From an uncultured Oscillospiraceae bacterium (GTDB taxonomy: Bacteria; Bacillota; Clostridia; Oscillospirales; Oscillospiraceae), in NCBI GenBank assembly GCA_934593275.1, contig CAKTQE010000006.1, forward strand, positions 14,470 through 78,469: 64,000 nucleotides of DNA, read 5' to 3'. Below, one piece after another: positions 52,359 through 61,299 of the stretch. The first letter of the stretch is position 1, and each line of letters starts with the position of its first letter. The notes beneath the pieces were generated by a model. The model was given only the letters and a program-made list of their open reading frames with translations. It was not told the origin of the DNA and did no database searches. The position numbers and the translations under genes are program-made.

Positions 52359-54125
52359 TTATTGGGCCGGAACCGGCAGCTTGGTGCCGTCGGCAAAGAG
52401 AATGTAGTCTACACTGTCCAGGTCAAGGGGTTTCGTAAAAGCCCGATTCAAAACCTCCACCTCGGTGCCGTCTTTCAGAACCGCCTTGGTACTGGTAGAA
52501 CCGAGCCAGAAGAAATCCGCATAGGTTTTCTCCCCCACATCCGCCGTCAGGAGAATGCAGTTGCGGCGCAGCTTGACGGAAGTCACCGGGAAGGACTCTA
52601 GCACGTCTTTCCCCTTATCATCCCAGCCAGTGGAGGCTTTCATCGTGATGGGCTTTTGCACCAGTTCCAGTTCCCGGTAGTCCCCGTTTTCACCGTCAAG
52701 GGAAATGGGCATCAGCCATTCTCCCTCTGCCAGGGTCTCCCGAACCGCACCGGTTTCTGCGGACCAATCGGAATACACAAAATCCGTTATATACAGCTCC
52801 CAGGAGGTTCCGGCGGCAAAGGGTTCATCCGTCCCTGAAAGCACACAGTTCTGGGTCAGCAGCAAATCCGTTGTCCAGCTTTTTCCGTCCCCGTCCTCCA
52901 GCTTTTCGGTGGAGAAGATGCCATTGTCGAAGGCCTCGCCCTCCCCATCCCGCAGAGTCCAGTAGTCAAAACCCAGGTTTCCATCCGTGGGAAGCTCCGT
53001 CCCCTCCGGGGCTTCCAGGGACAGCAGGACCCGCAGAACATAGCCATCGGTTTCCACGTTTTTAAGGGTCAGGGTATAGCCGTTCTGGGTGGCCTCCCGG
53101 GAAATCGCTTTCTGGGCATCCACATCCGCCTGGGTGGGCGTTTTGGGATGGATGGAAAAATCCACCGCATCCGCCACCAGTTCCAGCTGTCTGTCCGTCA
53201 TGCGTACCAGCTCCGAGGACACCACACCGCCCTCCTCGCTGAGATATTCTATATTGGCGTTGAATTCCAGGGTCATCAGAGCCTCTCCCCGGTCACAAAT
53301 CACAAAGCCTGTCTCCTGGGTGGGAGAATAAAGGAGCAGCACCTGGCTGCCGGAGGCGGTGGTGTAGTTTTTCTCCACCCAATCCCCGCTGTCCGTCAAC
53401 GCCCGATAGTCCCGGCTGAAACAGTCTTTCCGGTTCCAGCGAAGAACACCGGGGCTGTTGAGGACTGCATAGCCCCTCCCCTCCGGGAATACAAGATCCA
53501 GATTCAACCAGAAATTCCCCGTGTCATAACAGCTGCCGCCGCCAATATTCACGCTGATCTCCGGATTTTCCCGGGCAAAACGCTCCACCCCCAGGGCATC
53601 ACAGAGGTTTCGGGTCGTGCGGAATGCCAGCAGCTGTCCCTCCGGCTTCAGGCCATACTGCTGGGCGATTTCCCGGGCCTTGGCTTCCATCACCTCGGCA
53701 TAATTGTCCCAAAACCCTTCCGGCAAGGTACCGCTCTGGGCCATTTGTTCCCCCTGGGCGGTGTATTCTTCCTTAAAAGCATAGAAGTCGGCACAGGCCC
53801 GGTAGGCATTCTCCCCTTTCAGTCCCGCCAGGGTCAGGGTGGTGGTGTTGACCTCGTGGGGTTCCTTTACATAGACCCCGTCCACCAGCGCATAATCCCG
53901 CTGAGCCGTTCCCACGTCAATGCGCACCTTTTCCAAACTCAGCACATAGGCGGCTCCGCAGCCCACCAGTGCCAGGGCCAGCAAAATCAGGGCCGCCACC
54001 AGCCAGGGCCGCCGGGGCCGCTGGACGTTCTTCTTCCGGGCCGCCGGAAAAAGGCCAAATTCCCCCGCTTCCACCAAATCGTCCCCGATATACTGAAGCC
54101 CTTGCAGCAAGTCTTTTCCGTTCAT
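52359..54125 (-). CDS. Large membrane anti-sigma-like protein of ECF pair 2
   Basis: 588 residues. The cytoplasmic N-terminus (1-40) starts MNGKDLLQGLQYIGDDLVEA, like other Clostridial anti-sigma proteins. One membrane helix (about 42-62, VAALILLALALVGCGAAYVL) is followed by a 520-residue outer domain. Its ATG overlaps the sigma stop (ATGA), so production is coupled to the sigma gene. Large outer domains of this kind probably sense an envelope signal. I recognise no catalytic motif in it. Confidence 0.65.
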   Translation of the reverse strand: MNGKDLLQGLQYIGDDLVEAGEFGLFPAARKKNVQRPRRPWLVAALILLALALVGCGAAYVLSLEKVRIDVGTAQRDYALVDGVYVKEPHEVNTTTLTLAGLKGENAYRACADFYAFKEEYTAQGEQMAQSGTLPEGFWDNYAEVMEAKAREIAQQYGLKPEGQLLAFRTTRNLCDALGVERFARENPEISVNIGGGSCYDTGNFWLNLDLVFPEGRGYAVLNSPGVLRWNRKDCFSRDYRALTDSGDWVEKNYTTASGSQVLLLYSPTQETGFVICDRGEALMTLEFNANIEYLSEEGGVVSSELVRMTDRQLELVADAVDFSIHPKTPTQADVDAQKAISREATQNGYTLTLKNVETDGYVLRVLLSLEAPEGTELPTDGNLGFDYWTLRDGEGEAFDNGIFSTEKLEDGDGKSWTTDLLLTQNCVLSGTDEPFAAGTSWELYITDFVYSDWSAETGAVRETLAEGEWLMPISLDGENGDYRELELVQKPITMKASTGWDDKGKDVLESFPVTSVKLRRNCILLTADVGEKTYADFFWLGSTSTKAVLKDGTEVEVLNRAFTKPLDLDSVDYILFADGTKLPVPAQ

Positions 54126-54676
54126 ACCTGAATGCCCTCCTTGTTAAGATACGCCGACAGCTTGTCCTTTGTCCGATTCAGCCGCATCCGCACGGCACTT
54201 TCCCCGATGCCATACCGGGCCGCAATTTCCCCGATGGTATCCCCATACCAAAACCGGCGGATAAATACCAGCCGGTTTTCTTCCGTCTGCTGCCGCAGGA
54301 ACGCATCCAGGAGTCTGCCCAGTTCCCGGGCTTCCAGCTGGTTTTGTCGGGCGGCATCCGGAATGCAGTTTTCCATCTCCTGGGTCAGGGCCACCATCTC
54401 CGCACGCCGCTTTCCGGCATTTCTCCAGTCCAGCTTTTTGAAAGCGAAGTTCCGGCAGATTTTGGCCAGATAGGCAAAGAAATACCGGGGCTTTTGGGGC
54501 GGAATGGTATTCCACGCCTGCCAATAGGTATCGCTGACGCTTTCCTCCGCATCCTGGTCGTTCTCCAAAATCCGCTGTGCCAGGGAAAACAGCCGCCGCC
54601 CGTAAAGGGCCTCCGTACAGCGAATGGCCTCCTGGTCCCGGTTCAGGTACAACCCGATTATTGTCTTGTCGTCCAT
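54122..54676 (-). CDS. ECF-type sigma factor (pair 2)
   Basis: 184 residues, starting MDDKTIIGLYLNRDQEAIRC at ATG 54676 behind GAGGTG. Region 2 has DAEESVSDTYWQAWNTIPPQ and YLAKICRNFAFKKLD. Region 4 has LVFIRRFWYGDTIGEIAARYG then SAVRMRLNRTKDKLSAYL. The partner anti-sigma follows with a 4-base overlap. It is similar in pattern to the sigma factors at 9958 and 61637, so all three belong to one broad subgroup. Confidence 0.92.
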   Translation of the reverse strand: MDDKTIIGLYLNRDQEAIRCTEALYGRRLFSLAQRILENDQDAEESVSDTYWQAWNTIPPQKPRYFFAYLAKICRNFAFKKLDWRNAGKRRAEMVALTQEMENCIPDAARQNQLEARELGRLLDAFLRQQTEENRLVFIRRFWYGDTIGEIAARYGIGESAVRMRLNRTKDKLSAYLNKEGIQV

Positions 54677-54689
54677 GTGTTTCACCTCG

Positions 54690-54718
54690 TTGTTTTTGTT
54701 CTTCACTCTTATAGACCG
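54690..54718 (-). promoter_or_regulatory. Putative ECF -10 box of pair 2
   Basis: Minus strand GGTCTATAAGAGTGAAGA, close to the copies before the other two ECF genes. The -35 element is not clear. Confidence 0.4.
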
Positions 54719-54756
54719 AATTTCAGAGAAAAAGCGCACATGTGGCCGGGTATCTC

Positions 54757-54785
54757 TTGCATTTTTCCTGAAAAATCGCTATACT
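54757..54785 (+). promoter_or_regulatory. Promoter of aroF
   Basis: TTGCAT (54757-54762), 17 bases, TATACT (54780-54785), followed by AAAGAGG before the ATG at 54821. Confidence 0.7.
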
Positions 54786-54820
54786 GAACCTATCCTTTGA
54801 TATATAAAGAGGTTCAAGCT

Positions 54821-55849
54821 ATGAACATGGAATTCAAACGCAAACTGACCATCCCCAGTGTGCTGAAAGAAGAATATCCCGTAAATGCCCAGATGGCGGC
54901 GGCATTTGCCAAGCGGGACCAAATGCTTAAAGACATTCTGTCTGGCCGGGATCACCGGCTGGCCCTGATCATCGGGCCTTGTTCGGCAGACCGGGAGGAC
55001 AGTGTGCTGGATTATATCTCCCGGCTGGTGCCTATTCAGGAGAAAGTAGCCGACAAACTCCTGATCATCCCCCGGGTCTATACCAACAAGCCCCGGACCA
55101 CCGGCGCAGGCTACAAGGGAATGCTCCACCAGCCGGACCCCAACGCCGCCCCGGATATGCTGAAAGGCCTGATTGCCATCCGGGAACTGCATATGCGGGT
55201 GCTGCGGGAGACGGGCTTTTCCTGCGCCGATGAAATGCTCTACCCGGAAAACTATAAATACTTAGACGATGTGCTGGCCTACGTTGCCGTAGGGGCCAGG
55301 TCTGTAGAAGACCAGCAGCACCGGCTCACCAGCTCCGGCATCTCCGTTCCCGTGGGCATGAAAAACCCCACCGGCGGCGACCTGTCCGTGATGATGAACT
55401 CCATCAACGCCGCCCAGCACAGCCATACCTTCATCTACCGTGGCTGGGAGGCCACCTCCTCCGGAAACCCCTACGCCCACGCCATTCTCCGGGGCTACAC
55501 CAACAAACACGGCGACCCCCGACCCAACTACCACTACGAGGACCTGCTTTTCCTCCACAAACTCTATAAAGAGCAGGGCCTCCAAAACCCCGCCGTCATC
55601 ATCGATGCCAACCACGCCAACTCCGGCAAAAACCCCTACCAGCAAGGCCGCATCATCCGGGAAGTCCTGCAAAACAGAACCTATGATACAGGCATCCACG
55701 CTCTTGTCAAGGGCTTCATGGTAGAAAGCTACATAGAAGACGGCAACCAAAAAATAGACGGCGGCACCTACGGCAAATCCATCACCGATGCCTGCCTGGG
55801 CTGGGAAAAAACGGAACGGCTGATCTACGACATTGCGGAGATCGTGTAA
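54821..55849 (+). CDS. aroF: DAHP synthase, class I AroFGH type (3-deoxy-7-phosphoheptulonate synthase)
   Basis: 342 residues. Motifs: LIIGPCSADR, VYTNKPRTTGAGYKG, VAVGARSVEDQQHR, MKNPTGGD and VIIDANHANSGKNP, which hold the substrate and metal sites. It joins PEP and erythrose 4-phosphate at the entry of aromatic amino acid synthesis. A single-gene unit: a fresh promoter for the next gene lies right after its stop. No feedback ACT domain is attached. Confidence 0.95.
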   Translation: MNMEFKRKLTIPSVLKEEYPVNAQMAAAFAKRDQMLKDILSGRDHRLALIIGPCSADREDSVLDYISRLVPIQEKVADKLLIIPRVYTNKPRTTGAGYKGMLHQPDPNAAPDMLKGLIAIRELHMRVLRETGFSCADEMLYPENYKYLDDVLAYVAVGARSVEDQQHRLTSSGISVPVGMKNPTGGDLSVMMNSINAAQHSHTFIYRGWEATSSGNPYAHAILRGYTNKHGDPRPNYHYEDLLFLHKLYKEQGLQNPAVIIDANHANSGKNPYQQGRIIREVLQNRTYDTGIHALVKGFMVESYIEDGNQKIDGGTYGKSITDACLGWEKTERLIYDIAEIV

Positions 55850-55856
55850 ATTTCCC

Positions 55857-55885
55857 TTGACAGCGGATATTCCCATGTGTATAAT
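55857..55885 (+). promoter_or_regulatory. Promoter of the leader peptide-GNAT unit
   Basis: TTGACA (55857-55862), 17 bases, TATAAT (55880-55885): a perfect consensus, starting a few bases after the aroF stop. Confidence 0.85.
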
Positions 55886-55909
55886 CGCATAAACAAAGAG
55901 GTGACAACA

Positions 55910-55996
55910 ATGCTGTATTCTTCCATGAACATGCCTAATGGTAAGTCCGTAAACGGTTTTTACGGGCCTGCATTGTTGTACACTTTTTGGGTTTGA
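55910..55996 (+). CDS. 28-codon leader peptide of an attenuator
   Basis: RBS AGAGGTG at 55897-55903, then ATG at 55910 and a frame of 28 codons: MLYSSMNMPNGKSVNGFYG followed by PALLYTFWV, stop TGA at 55994. It sits 25 bases after a perfect promoter and about 18 bases before a strong terminator hairpin. Its start region (55904-55913) is complementary to codons 21-24 (55970-55979), and the hairpin CTTTTTG/CAAAAAG covers its stop. All this fits a peptide whose translation decides whether transcription goes on into the GNAT gene. Confidence 0.65.
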   Translation: MLYSSMNMPNGKSVNGFYGPALLYTFWV

Positions 55997-56013
55997 CGCA
56001 CACAAAAAGTCAC

Positions 56014-56057
56014 AGCAGCAGGAAACCAGTCCCGGTTTGCCTGCTGCTTTTCTTTTC
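56014..56057 (+). terminator. Attenuator terminator before the GNAT gene
   Basis: AGCAGCAGG-AAACC and GGTTTG-CCTGCTGCT form a 14-bp stem with one bulge, then TTTTCTTTT. It lies inside the transcription unit, between the leader peptide and the GNAT start, so it would limit expression unless bypassed. Confidence 0.8.
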
Positions 56058-56077
56058 ATGAAAAAGGAGGATCATCC

Positions 56078-57196
56078 ATGAATGCACCCATTGATATTTC
56101 CAGCATCACCCTGCGCTCCCCCCGCATGACCCTGCGGCCCTGGCGGGAGAGTGATTTGGAGGACTTTTACGCCTACGCCAAAGTAGACGGCGTGGGCCAG
56201 ATGGCCGGGTGGACGCCCCACAAGAGTATGGAAGAATCCCGAACCATTCTACAGGGGTTTATCGCCCGGAAGCGGACCTTTGCCCTGGAATATGAGGGCA
56301 AGGTCATCGGCTCTCTGGGCATTGAGGAATATAACGAAGAACACTATCCGGAGCTTGCCTGGCTCCGGGGCCGGGAACTGGGCTATGTACTCTCCCGGGA
56401 CTACTGGGGCCGTGGGCTGATGCCTGAGGCCGTGAAAGCCGTGACTGCCTATCTGTTTGACACCGCCGGATTGGATTTTCTTTTGGTGGGGCATTTTGAT
56501 TGGAACCGTCAGTCTGCCCGGGTCATCCAAAAATGCGGCTTCCGCTATATCAAGACCTGCAACTACGAGACCCGGTACGGCACCGTTGAAAATTCCGAAG
56601 AATCCATTCTCTATAATCCCAAGGGCCGCCGTCTGCTGACCCACAAGGGGAGCCAAACCATGGAAACGCCCCGTCTGCTCCTGCGCCGGGCAGAGATGTG
56701 CGATGCCGAACCCATGTACCGCAACTGGGCTTCCAGCCCGGAGGTGACGAAATTTTTGACCTGGCCGCCCCATGCCAGCCTGGATGTTACAAAACAGGTT
56801 GTAAGCGGCTGGATCGATGAATGCTCCTCCCCGGAGAACTACAACTGGATGATCGTCCTCAAATCTCTGGGGGAACCCATTGGCAACATCACCGCACGCC
56901 AAGTGGATGATAAAATCGGCTCCACCGAAATCGGCTACTGTATCGGGGAACACTGGTGGCACCAGGGGATCATGTCCGAAGCCCTGGATGCTGTTCTGGG
57001 TTTTCTCTTTGAGGAAGTGGGCTTCAACCGCATTGAGTCCCGCCACGACCCCCACAATCCCCGTTCCGGCGATGTCATGCGCAAATGCGGCATGACCTAC
57101 GAAGGCACCGCCCGGGAGGCGGACTGGAACAACCAGGGCCTGTGCGACACCGCACACTACGCGATCCTGCGCCGGGAGTGGCTGGCCCGTCACTGA
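56078..57196 (+). CDS. Tandem GNAT acetyltransferase (two RimJ/RimL-like domains)
   Basis: 372 residues, ATG behind AAAAAGGAGG. Two full GNAT domains are fused. Domain 1 (about 10-185) has MTLRPWRESDLEDFYAY and YVLSRDYWGRGLMPEAVKAV (acetyl-CoA loop). Domain 2 (about 196-372) has METPRLLLRRAEMCDAEPMY and YCIGEHWWHQGIMSEALDAV. This type acetylates the N-terminus of a protein or small amines; antibiotic or peptide targets are also possible. The substrate is unknown. The attenuator in front suggests it is made only under translational stress. Confidence 0.85.
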   Translation: MNAPIDISSITLRSPRMTLRPWRESDLEDFYAYAKVDGVGQMAGWTPHKSMEESRTILQGFIARKRTFALEYEGKVIGSLGIEEYNEEHYPELAWLRGRELGYVLSRDYWGRGLMPEAVKAVTAYLFDTAGLDFLLVGHFDWNRQSARVIQKCGFRYIKTCNYETRYGTVENSEESILYNPKGRRLLTHKGSQTMETPRLLLRRAEMCDAEPMYRNWASSPEVTKFLTWPPHASLDVTKQVVSGWIDECSSPENYNWMIVLKSLGEPIGNITARQVDDKIGSTEIGYCIGEHWWHQGIMSEALDAVLGFLFEEVGFNRIESRHDPHNPRSGDVMRKCGMTYEGTAREADWNNQGLCDTAHYAILRREWLARH

Positions 57197-57206
57197 TCTG
57201 CGCAGA

Positions 57207-57248
57207 ATACCCCCCTCCAGCCCCGGTAAGAGGTTGGAGGGGGGATTT
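57207..57248 (+). terminator. Terminator of the GNAT unit
   Basis: CCCCCCTCCA and TGGAGGGGGG form a 10-bp stem, followed by ATTTTG. Confidence 0.8.
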
Positions 57249-57262
57249 TGTAATCACTATTG

Positions 57263-59092
57263 CTATGTTCGCTCTTGAACCCAACGTGCCACTTCCGGAA
57301 AGACAGAGCGATTCCTTACAAAAATGCTGTAAAGCTCTCTTTCCGCCAACGGGGAACCCTCACAGCCGATTTCAATTGTCAACGAAGGAATTTGAAGAGC
57401 ATCCATTGCCCAATCCTTATATCCGGCACCGTCTACGCCGCCGCTTCCCTGAAGAGGATAGCCGGTAACTGTTTGGACGGCTTCTGCCAGGGTCCTGGAC
57501 GAAGCATTTACGGATTCATTGGAACCGTATTCACAGTAAAGAATGCTGCCGCTTGTATGGTAACTGACGGTGGCATCGAAAGCGTATTTCAGGGTATAGT
57601 CTCGCAGGTTTTGCGTTTCTACCGCAGAAAACGGATTTGCGCCCCGGTATTTTTCCGAGGATGCCGCCGCTCTTGCCGTAACGCTTTCCCATCCTGACGG
57701 GAAATTCCGGTTTAAGTCCGTACCCAAACCGTTGGCTTTCCACGCAGCCGCATACTCGGATTCATCCAAAGAGGTATATCCCTTCTCTTTGTCATTTTGA
57801 TAGATGGCTTTCTGTTGGGGTGTTAATGCCCCGGTCTGGGAAACCGTCACGCCATCGGGATTGGCCATGGGAATGATGTGATAGCACACATCTCCATAGC
57901 TTTGGATGTCATGGGCAAGCGCATAGTCCGACAGTGCCATCAGCAACCATGCGGTCATGTGTTCCCGGCCATGGATCGCTCCCTGGAATAGAACGTGATA
58001 CCTGGCAGTCTCCTGCCCGATCCGCAATACCGGCACCTCCCGGCCCAGTTCGCTGGTGCCTATGGTAGAAACCGACAGCACATGGGGATATGTCTGTTTC
58101 AGTTTCCCAATATCCGTCTGCATTTCATCATAAGTATAGCTTGCATCCCACGCAACGACCGAAAGGGCATTGCTCAGATAAGTTGGGTCTTCCGGCTTTA
58201 TATAACTGGACAGCACATACCCCTCCTTGTCATCATAAGACACTTTGGCATATCGGCCATCCCAACGCTGCAACCTCACCGTATCACCGGCAGGAATTTT
58301 TTCAAGAACCTCTGTGCCGCCAGCTGTTTTTCGGAGACTGATGTATTCATTGCAATTTGCTGCCCATACCGCTGGTGTTCCGGGGTCAAAGAATTCATCA
58401 ACCGGATAAGTCTCCCCATCGGTGAAATGCCACCACTCCGATTGCAGCGGGATAAAACCGCACTTCGTCATAATAGACTCCAATAGCCGGGCGTTGGCCG
58501 CCGCAGCTGCGCCGCAATCGGAGTAATCCCGGTCTGCATATGGGGTAAAGTTGTCAAACCCCGTGGGCATTGCCAGTTCCTTTCCTGTGGCAAGGTCTAT
58601 CAGGGTCACATCTACCGCATTTCCTCTGCAATGGCCACGGTACCCGGTAACGGGATGGGACACCACATTGGAATCTGGATAGGCATTGTATAGCCGCACC
58701 TGTACTGATACGGGGCGAAACGCATCCCACACCTTGAGTCCAAGGCCCTGCGCTTTCAGCATGTCGGAAGCTTTCTTTAGTTTTTTTACAGTTCCATAGC
58801 GGAGGTACGCATCCGAAAAATCGTAGAGCCTTTGCTTTGTAAAATTGTTGACAGTCCCATATTGTTGCTCTACTTCAATACCCGGTATATACTGCTTGAT
58901 CAAGACAAGCGTGTTGTCCGCCGGTTTTGCGGCGTTTCCGTTTGTTGCCGCAAAGCCGCCTCCGTCCTCATCTTCCAGAACGGTCACGGTTTGAGTTTCA
59001 TTCTTCGGTATATCCGCAGCCCCCGGGCATTGCATACATCCCCAAAGAAAGAGCAGGAACAGCAATATCGTAACGCATGATCCTTTTTTCAT
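57263..59092 (-). CDS. Fusion peptidase: VanX-like D-Ala-D-Ala dipeptidase, SH3 and M14 carboxypeptidase
   Basis: 609 residues, starting MKKGSCVTILLFLLFLWGCM (lipoprotein signal with a Cys). An M15D (VanX/DdpX-like) domain (about 55-240) has RGHCRGNAVDVTL, with His and Asp zinc ligands, and SEWWHF, with the Glu and His. A bacterial SH3 (about 245-310) is followed by an M14 zinc carboxypeptidase (about 325-609) with GAIHGREHMTAW (HxxE), LGTDLNRNFP (Arg), SYHTSG (His) and LTIEIG (Glu). All catalytic residues are there. It likely trims wall stem peptides outside the cell. I start at 59092 as GGAG lies 7 bases before; the ATG two codons earlier is too close. Confidence 0.85.
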   Translation of the reverse strand: MKKGSCVTILLFLLFLWGCMQCPGAADIPKNETQTVTVLEDEDGGGFAATNGNAAKPADNTLVLIKQYIPGIEVEQQYGTVNNFTKQRLYDFSDAYLRYGTVKKLKKASDMLKAQGLGLKVWDAFRPVSVQVRLYNAYPDSNVVSHPVTGYRGHCRGNAVDVTLIDLATGKELAMPTGFDNFTPYADRDYSDCGAAAAANARLLESIMTKCGFIPLQSEWWHFTDGETYPVDEFFDPGTPAVWAANCNEYISLRKTAGGTEVLEKIPAGDTVRLQRWDGRYAKVSYDDKEGYVLSSYIKPEDPTYLSNALSVVAWDASYTYDEMQTDIGKLKQTYPHVLSVSTIGTSELGREVPVLRIGQETARYHVLFQGAIHGREHMTAWLLMALSDYALAHDIQSYGDVCYHIIPMANPDGVTVSQTGALTPQQKAIYQNDKEKGYTSLDESEYAAAWKANGLGTDLNRNFPSGWESVTARAAASSEKYRGANPFSAVETQNLRDYTLKYAFDATVSYHTSGSILYCEYGSNESVNASSRTLAEAVQTVTGYPLQGSGGVDGAGYKDWAMDALQIPSLTIEIGCEGSPLAERELYSIFVRNRSVFPEVARWVQERT

Positions 59093-59232
59093 AAGCATTC
59101 TCCTATCCACAGGTATGTGACAGCGTATCCGTGGCTATCTTACCAGATTCTCAGAGGAAAATCTTCTGTTCCGACGCAACTGCTATTTTTTTGACTTGAA
59201 ATCGACAGGTCATAGCAACAGACAGCTAAAAA

Positions 59233-59275
59233 GCACATGGCCCTCCGGGTAGCCCCGAATGTGCCATGTGCTATT
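59233..59275 (-). terminator. Terminator of the AgrA/AgrC-like operon
   Basis: Minus strand AGCACATGGC and GCCATGTGCT form a 10-bp stem, followed by TTTTTAG. It lies between the histidine kinase end (59288) and the peptidase promoter region. Confidence 0.75.
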
Positions 59276-59287
59276 TGTATTGAAGCT

Positions 59288-60562
59288 CTATGGGATCTCT
59301 GCCACAAATTGGAACCAGCCGTCCCGGTAGGCAAAGGTGTATTCCCCGTGGAGCCGGTTCAGAATGTATTTGACCGCCGGCAATCCATAGCCGTGTTCCG
59401 CCGTGTCCTGTTTTGTCGTGGCGATTTCCCCATGGAGGATTTTCACCGGGGCGGAGGTGTTGCGGATTGAGAGGTAAATGCCATCCTCCTTTACAATGCT
59501 GCACACGATTTCTCTCTTGCCATCCAGCTTCACACAGGCTTCAATGGCGTTGTCCAGCAGGTTGGATAACAGCGCCACCAATTCGTTTGTTTTCACCGAA
59601 ACAGTGGACAGGTCATTCACCTTTACGTGCATTTTGATTCCATGCTCCTGGGCCGCCTGGTATTTTTGATTCAATACCACATCCACAACCGGATTGTTGG
59701 ATGTAATGCTGAATACTTTCAGGGTTCGGTCCGCCTGTAGCTGCCGGACATAATTCTGGGCCGCCCCATATTCCTTTTGTTCCAGCAAGCCCCGCAACAC
59801 CTGAATGTGATGCTCAAATTCGTGTGTTGATTTTCTCTGCACTCCATAGCTGCTCCTGAGAGCGGCGTAGTTATCCGCCTGAATAGAGATTTGCTGCCGC
59901 AGAAGCCGGTTGTCCTGCTCCTGCCGGGTGGCCTTTTCAATGTTGCCGATGACATAGAGCATGGCCACGTTGGCCACCATCAGAATCGCCGCAGCCACCG
60001 CGATGGTCAGAGAGCTGTCTGTCCCCTGGGGAGCGATGCAAACCAGAGCCGTCAACATGATAACGCTCGCCACAGGAAACAGGCTGGATAAGACCATCCA
60101 GCTGTTGCGCTGCTTTCCCAGTTCCCCTTTCTTGCGATAGCGGCAGAAAGACCAGGCCAGAATGACACCCAGGCTTTTTTCCGCTGTAACCAGTATAGTA
60201 TAGGGAATCTTTCGCCAAACCAATGTATCAGAACTGATGCCCAGTAGATAACACACGCTATGCACCGCAACGGCATCCATAGTCGCCATAAAAACATAGC
60301 TGACCACAGCCAGACAGACATGTACCGTAATCGGCCCCTCTAATAAAAGTGCGGACAGCAGCGTGAAAACGGTCAGTGTTACGGCCAATTTAAGGTATAG
60401 ATTTCTTACAACATTGGTATACAGGCAGGTAAAGAGCAGCAGGAACACCGCAAGCAACACCCTTTTCCTGGTTGGCGGCTTTGTTGGAAGAAATCCACTG
60501 CCCAACAGATAACAGACGGCCAAATCCAATATGCACCAAATACCGCCGATGACATAGGCCAT
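59288..60562 (-). CDS. AgrC-like sensor histidine kinase (GHKL)
   Basis: 424 residues, from ATG 60562 (6 bases after AAGGGGTG); the GTG three codons earlier is inside that site. Six or so membrane helices fill 1-215. The kinase part begins with the phospho-acceptor in HEFEHHIQVLRGLL, followed by the N-box LLSNLLDNAIEAC and the G-box HGYGLPAVKYILN. This is the LytS/AgrC type that senses peptides. No agrB or agrD gene is near, so the signal is unknown. It is coupled to the regulator upstream (TGATG). Confidence 0.9.
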   Translation of the reverse strand: MAYVIGGIWCILDLAVCYLLGSGFLPTKPPTRKRVLLAVFLLLFTCLYTNVVRNLYLKLAVTLTVFTLLSALLLEGPITVHVCLAVVSYVFMATMDAVAVHSVCYLLGISSDTLVWRKIPYTILVTAEKSLGVILAWSFCRYRKKGELGKQRNSWMVLSSLFPVASVIMLTALVCIAPQGTDSSLTIAVAAAILMVANVAMLYVIGNIEKATRQEQDNRLLRQQISIQADNYAALRSSYGVQRKSTHEFEHHIQVLRGLLEQKEYGAAQNYVRQLQADRTLKVFSITSNNPVVDVVLNQKYQAAQEHGIKMHVKVNDLSTVSVKTNELVALLSNLLDNAIEACVKLDGKREIVCSIVKEDGIYLSIRNTSAPVKILHGEIATTKQDTAEHGYGLPAVKYILNRLHGEYTFAYRDGWFQFVAEIP

Positions 60563-61284
60563 CACTGCCACCCCTTCCAGAGGAGGAATTTCTGCTTGTT
60601 TTCGGCATAGCTCTTTTCCCCCACCCGGAGGGTCATGCCGTTATCCAAGGTGGCCTCCCGGCATTGGAATTTTTTGAGGTGCCGCATGTTCACCAGATAG
60701 CTTTTGTGTATCCGCAAAAACCCCTGGGGTTCCAGCCGTTCTTCCAAATCCGAAAGGGAGGCATGGAATTCGTATCTTTCCTGCTCCGGCTCTCCCTTTT
60801 GTGTTACAGCCGTCACGCTGTGCTGCTGTACTTCCAGATACAAAATGTCCTCCAAGGGAAGCTTGATGATTTCCCCATCAACCTGAATGGGCAGCGTTTC
60901 CCCATGCAGCTGCCCCAGGGCCAGAGGTAACACCGCTTTCAGGTCCTCCTCCAAATCCCGCTTTAGAATATACCGGAAAGCCCCCACCTCATAGCCCGCC
61001 GGAGCGTACTCGATGAAGTTGGTAACAAAAATAATCACCGCATCCCGGGCAAAGGAGCGCAGCTTCCGTGCAATATCCATGCCGTTATAGTCGGCACCCT
61101 CATAGTCAATATCCAAAAGGGCAATATCGCAGCTTTCCAATATCTGTCTGCTGATGGCCCCGGCATCCGTATAGGTGTAAATCTTTGCCCGCTTCCCCGC
61201 TCCATCCAAGGAAGACTCCACCACCGCCTGTATGGCGTTTGCCGTAGCCAGATCGTCATCACAAATCAAAATACGCAGCACCAA
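60562..61284 (-). CDS. LytTR-type response regulator (AgrA-like)
   Basis: 240 residues. Receiver domain (1-120): ILICDDD pocket and phospho-Asp in IALLDIDYEG. LytTR DNA-binding domain (about 135-235): LEDILYLEVQQHSVTAVTQK and FLRIHKSYLVNMRHLKKFQC. The start codon is TTG 61284 or the next GTG at 61281; GGGGG is 4 or 7 bases upstream, so GTG fits better. A possible promoter TTGATT-16-TAGAAT lies upstream. It should bind direct repeats near its targets, perhaps the fusion peptidase next door. Confidence 0.92.
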   Translation of the reverse strand: MVLRILICDDDLATANAIQAVVESSLDGAGKRAKIYTYTDAGAISRQILESCDIALLDIDYEGADYNGMDIARKLRSFARDAVIIFVTNFIEYAPAGYEVGAFRYILKRDLEEDLKAVLPLALGQLHGETLPIQVDGEIIKLPLEDILYLEVQQHSVTAVTQKGEPEQERYEFHASLSDLEERLEPQGFLRIHKSYLVNMRHLKKFQCREATLDNGMTLRVGEKSYAENKQKFLLWKGWQ

Positions 61285-61299
61285 AATGCCCCCTTTCCT

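Noticed and set aside
55262-56059. 265-codon frame antisense to aroF
   Set aside because: aroF is certain on the other strand; the frame has no ribosome site.
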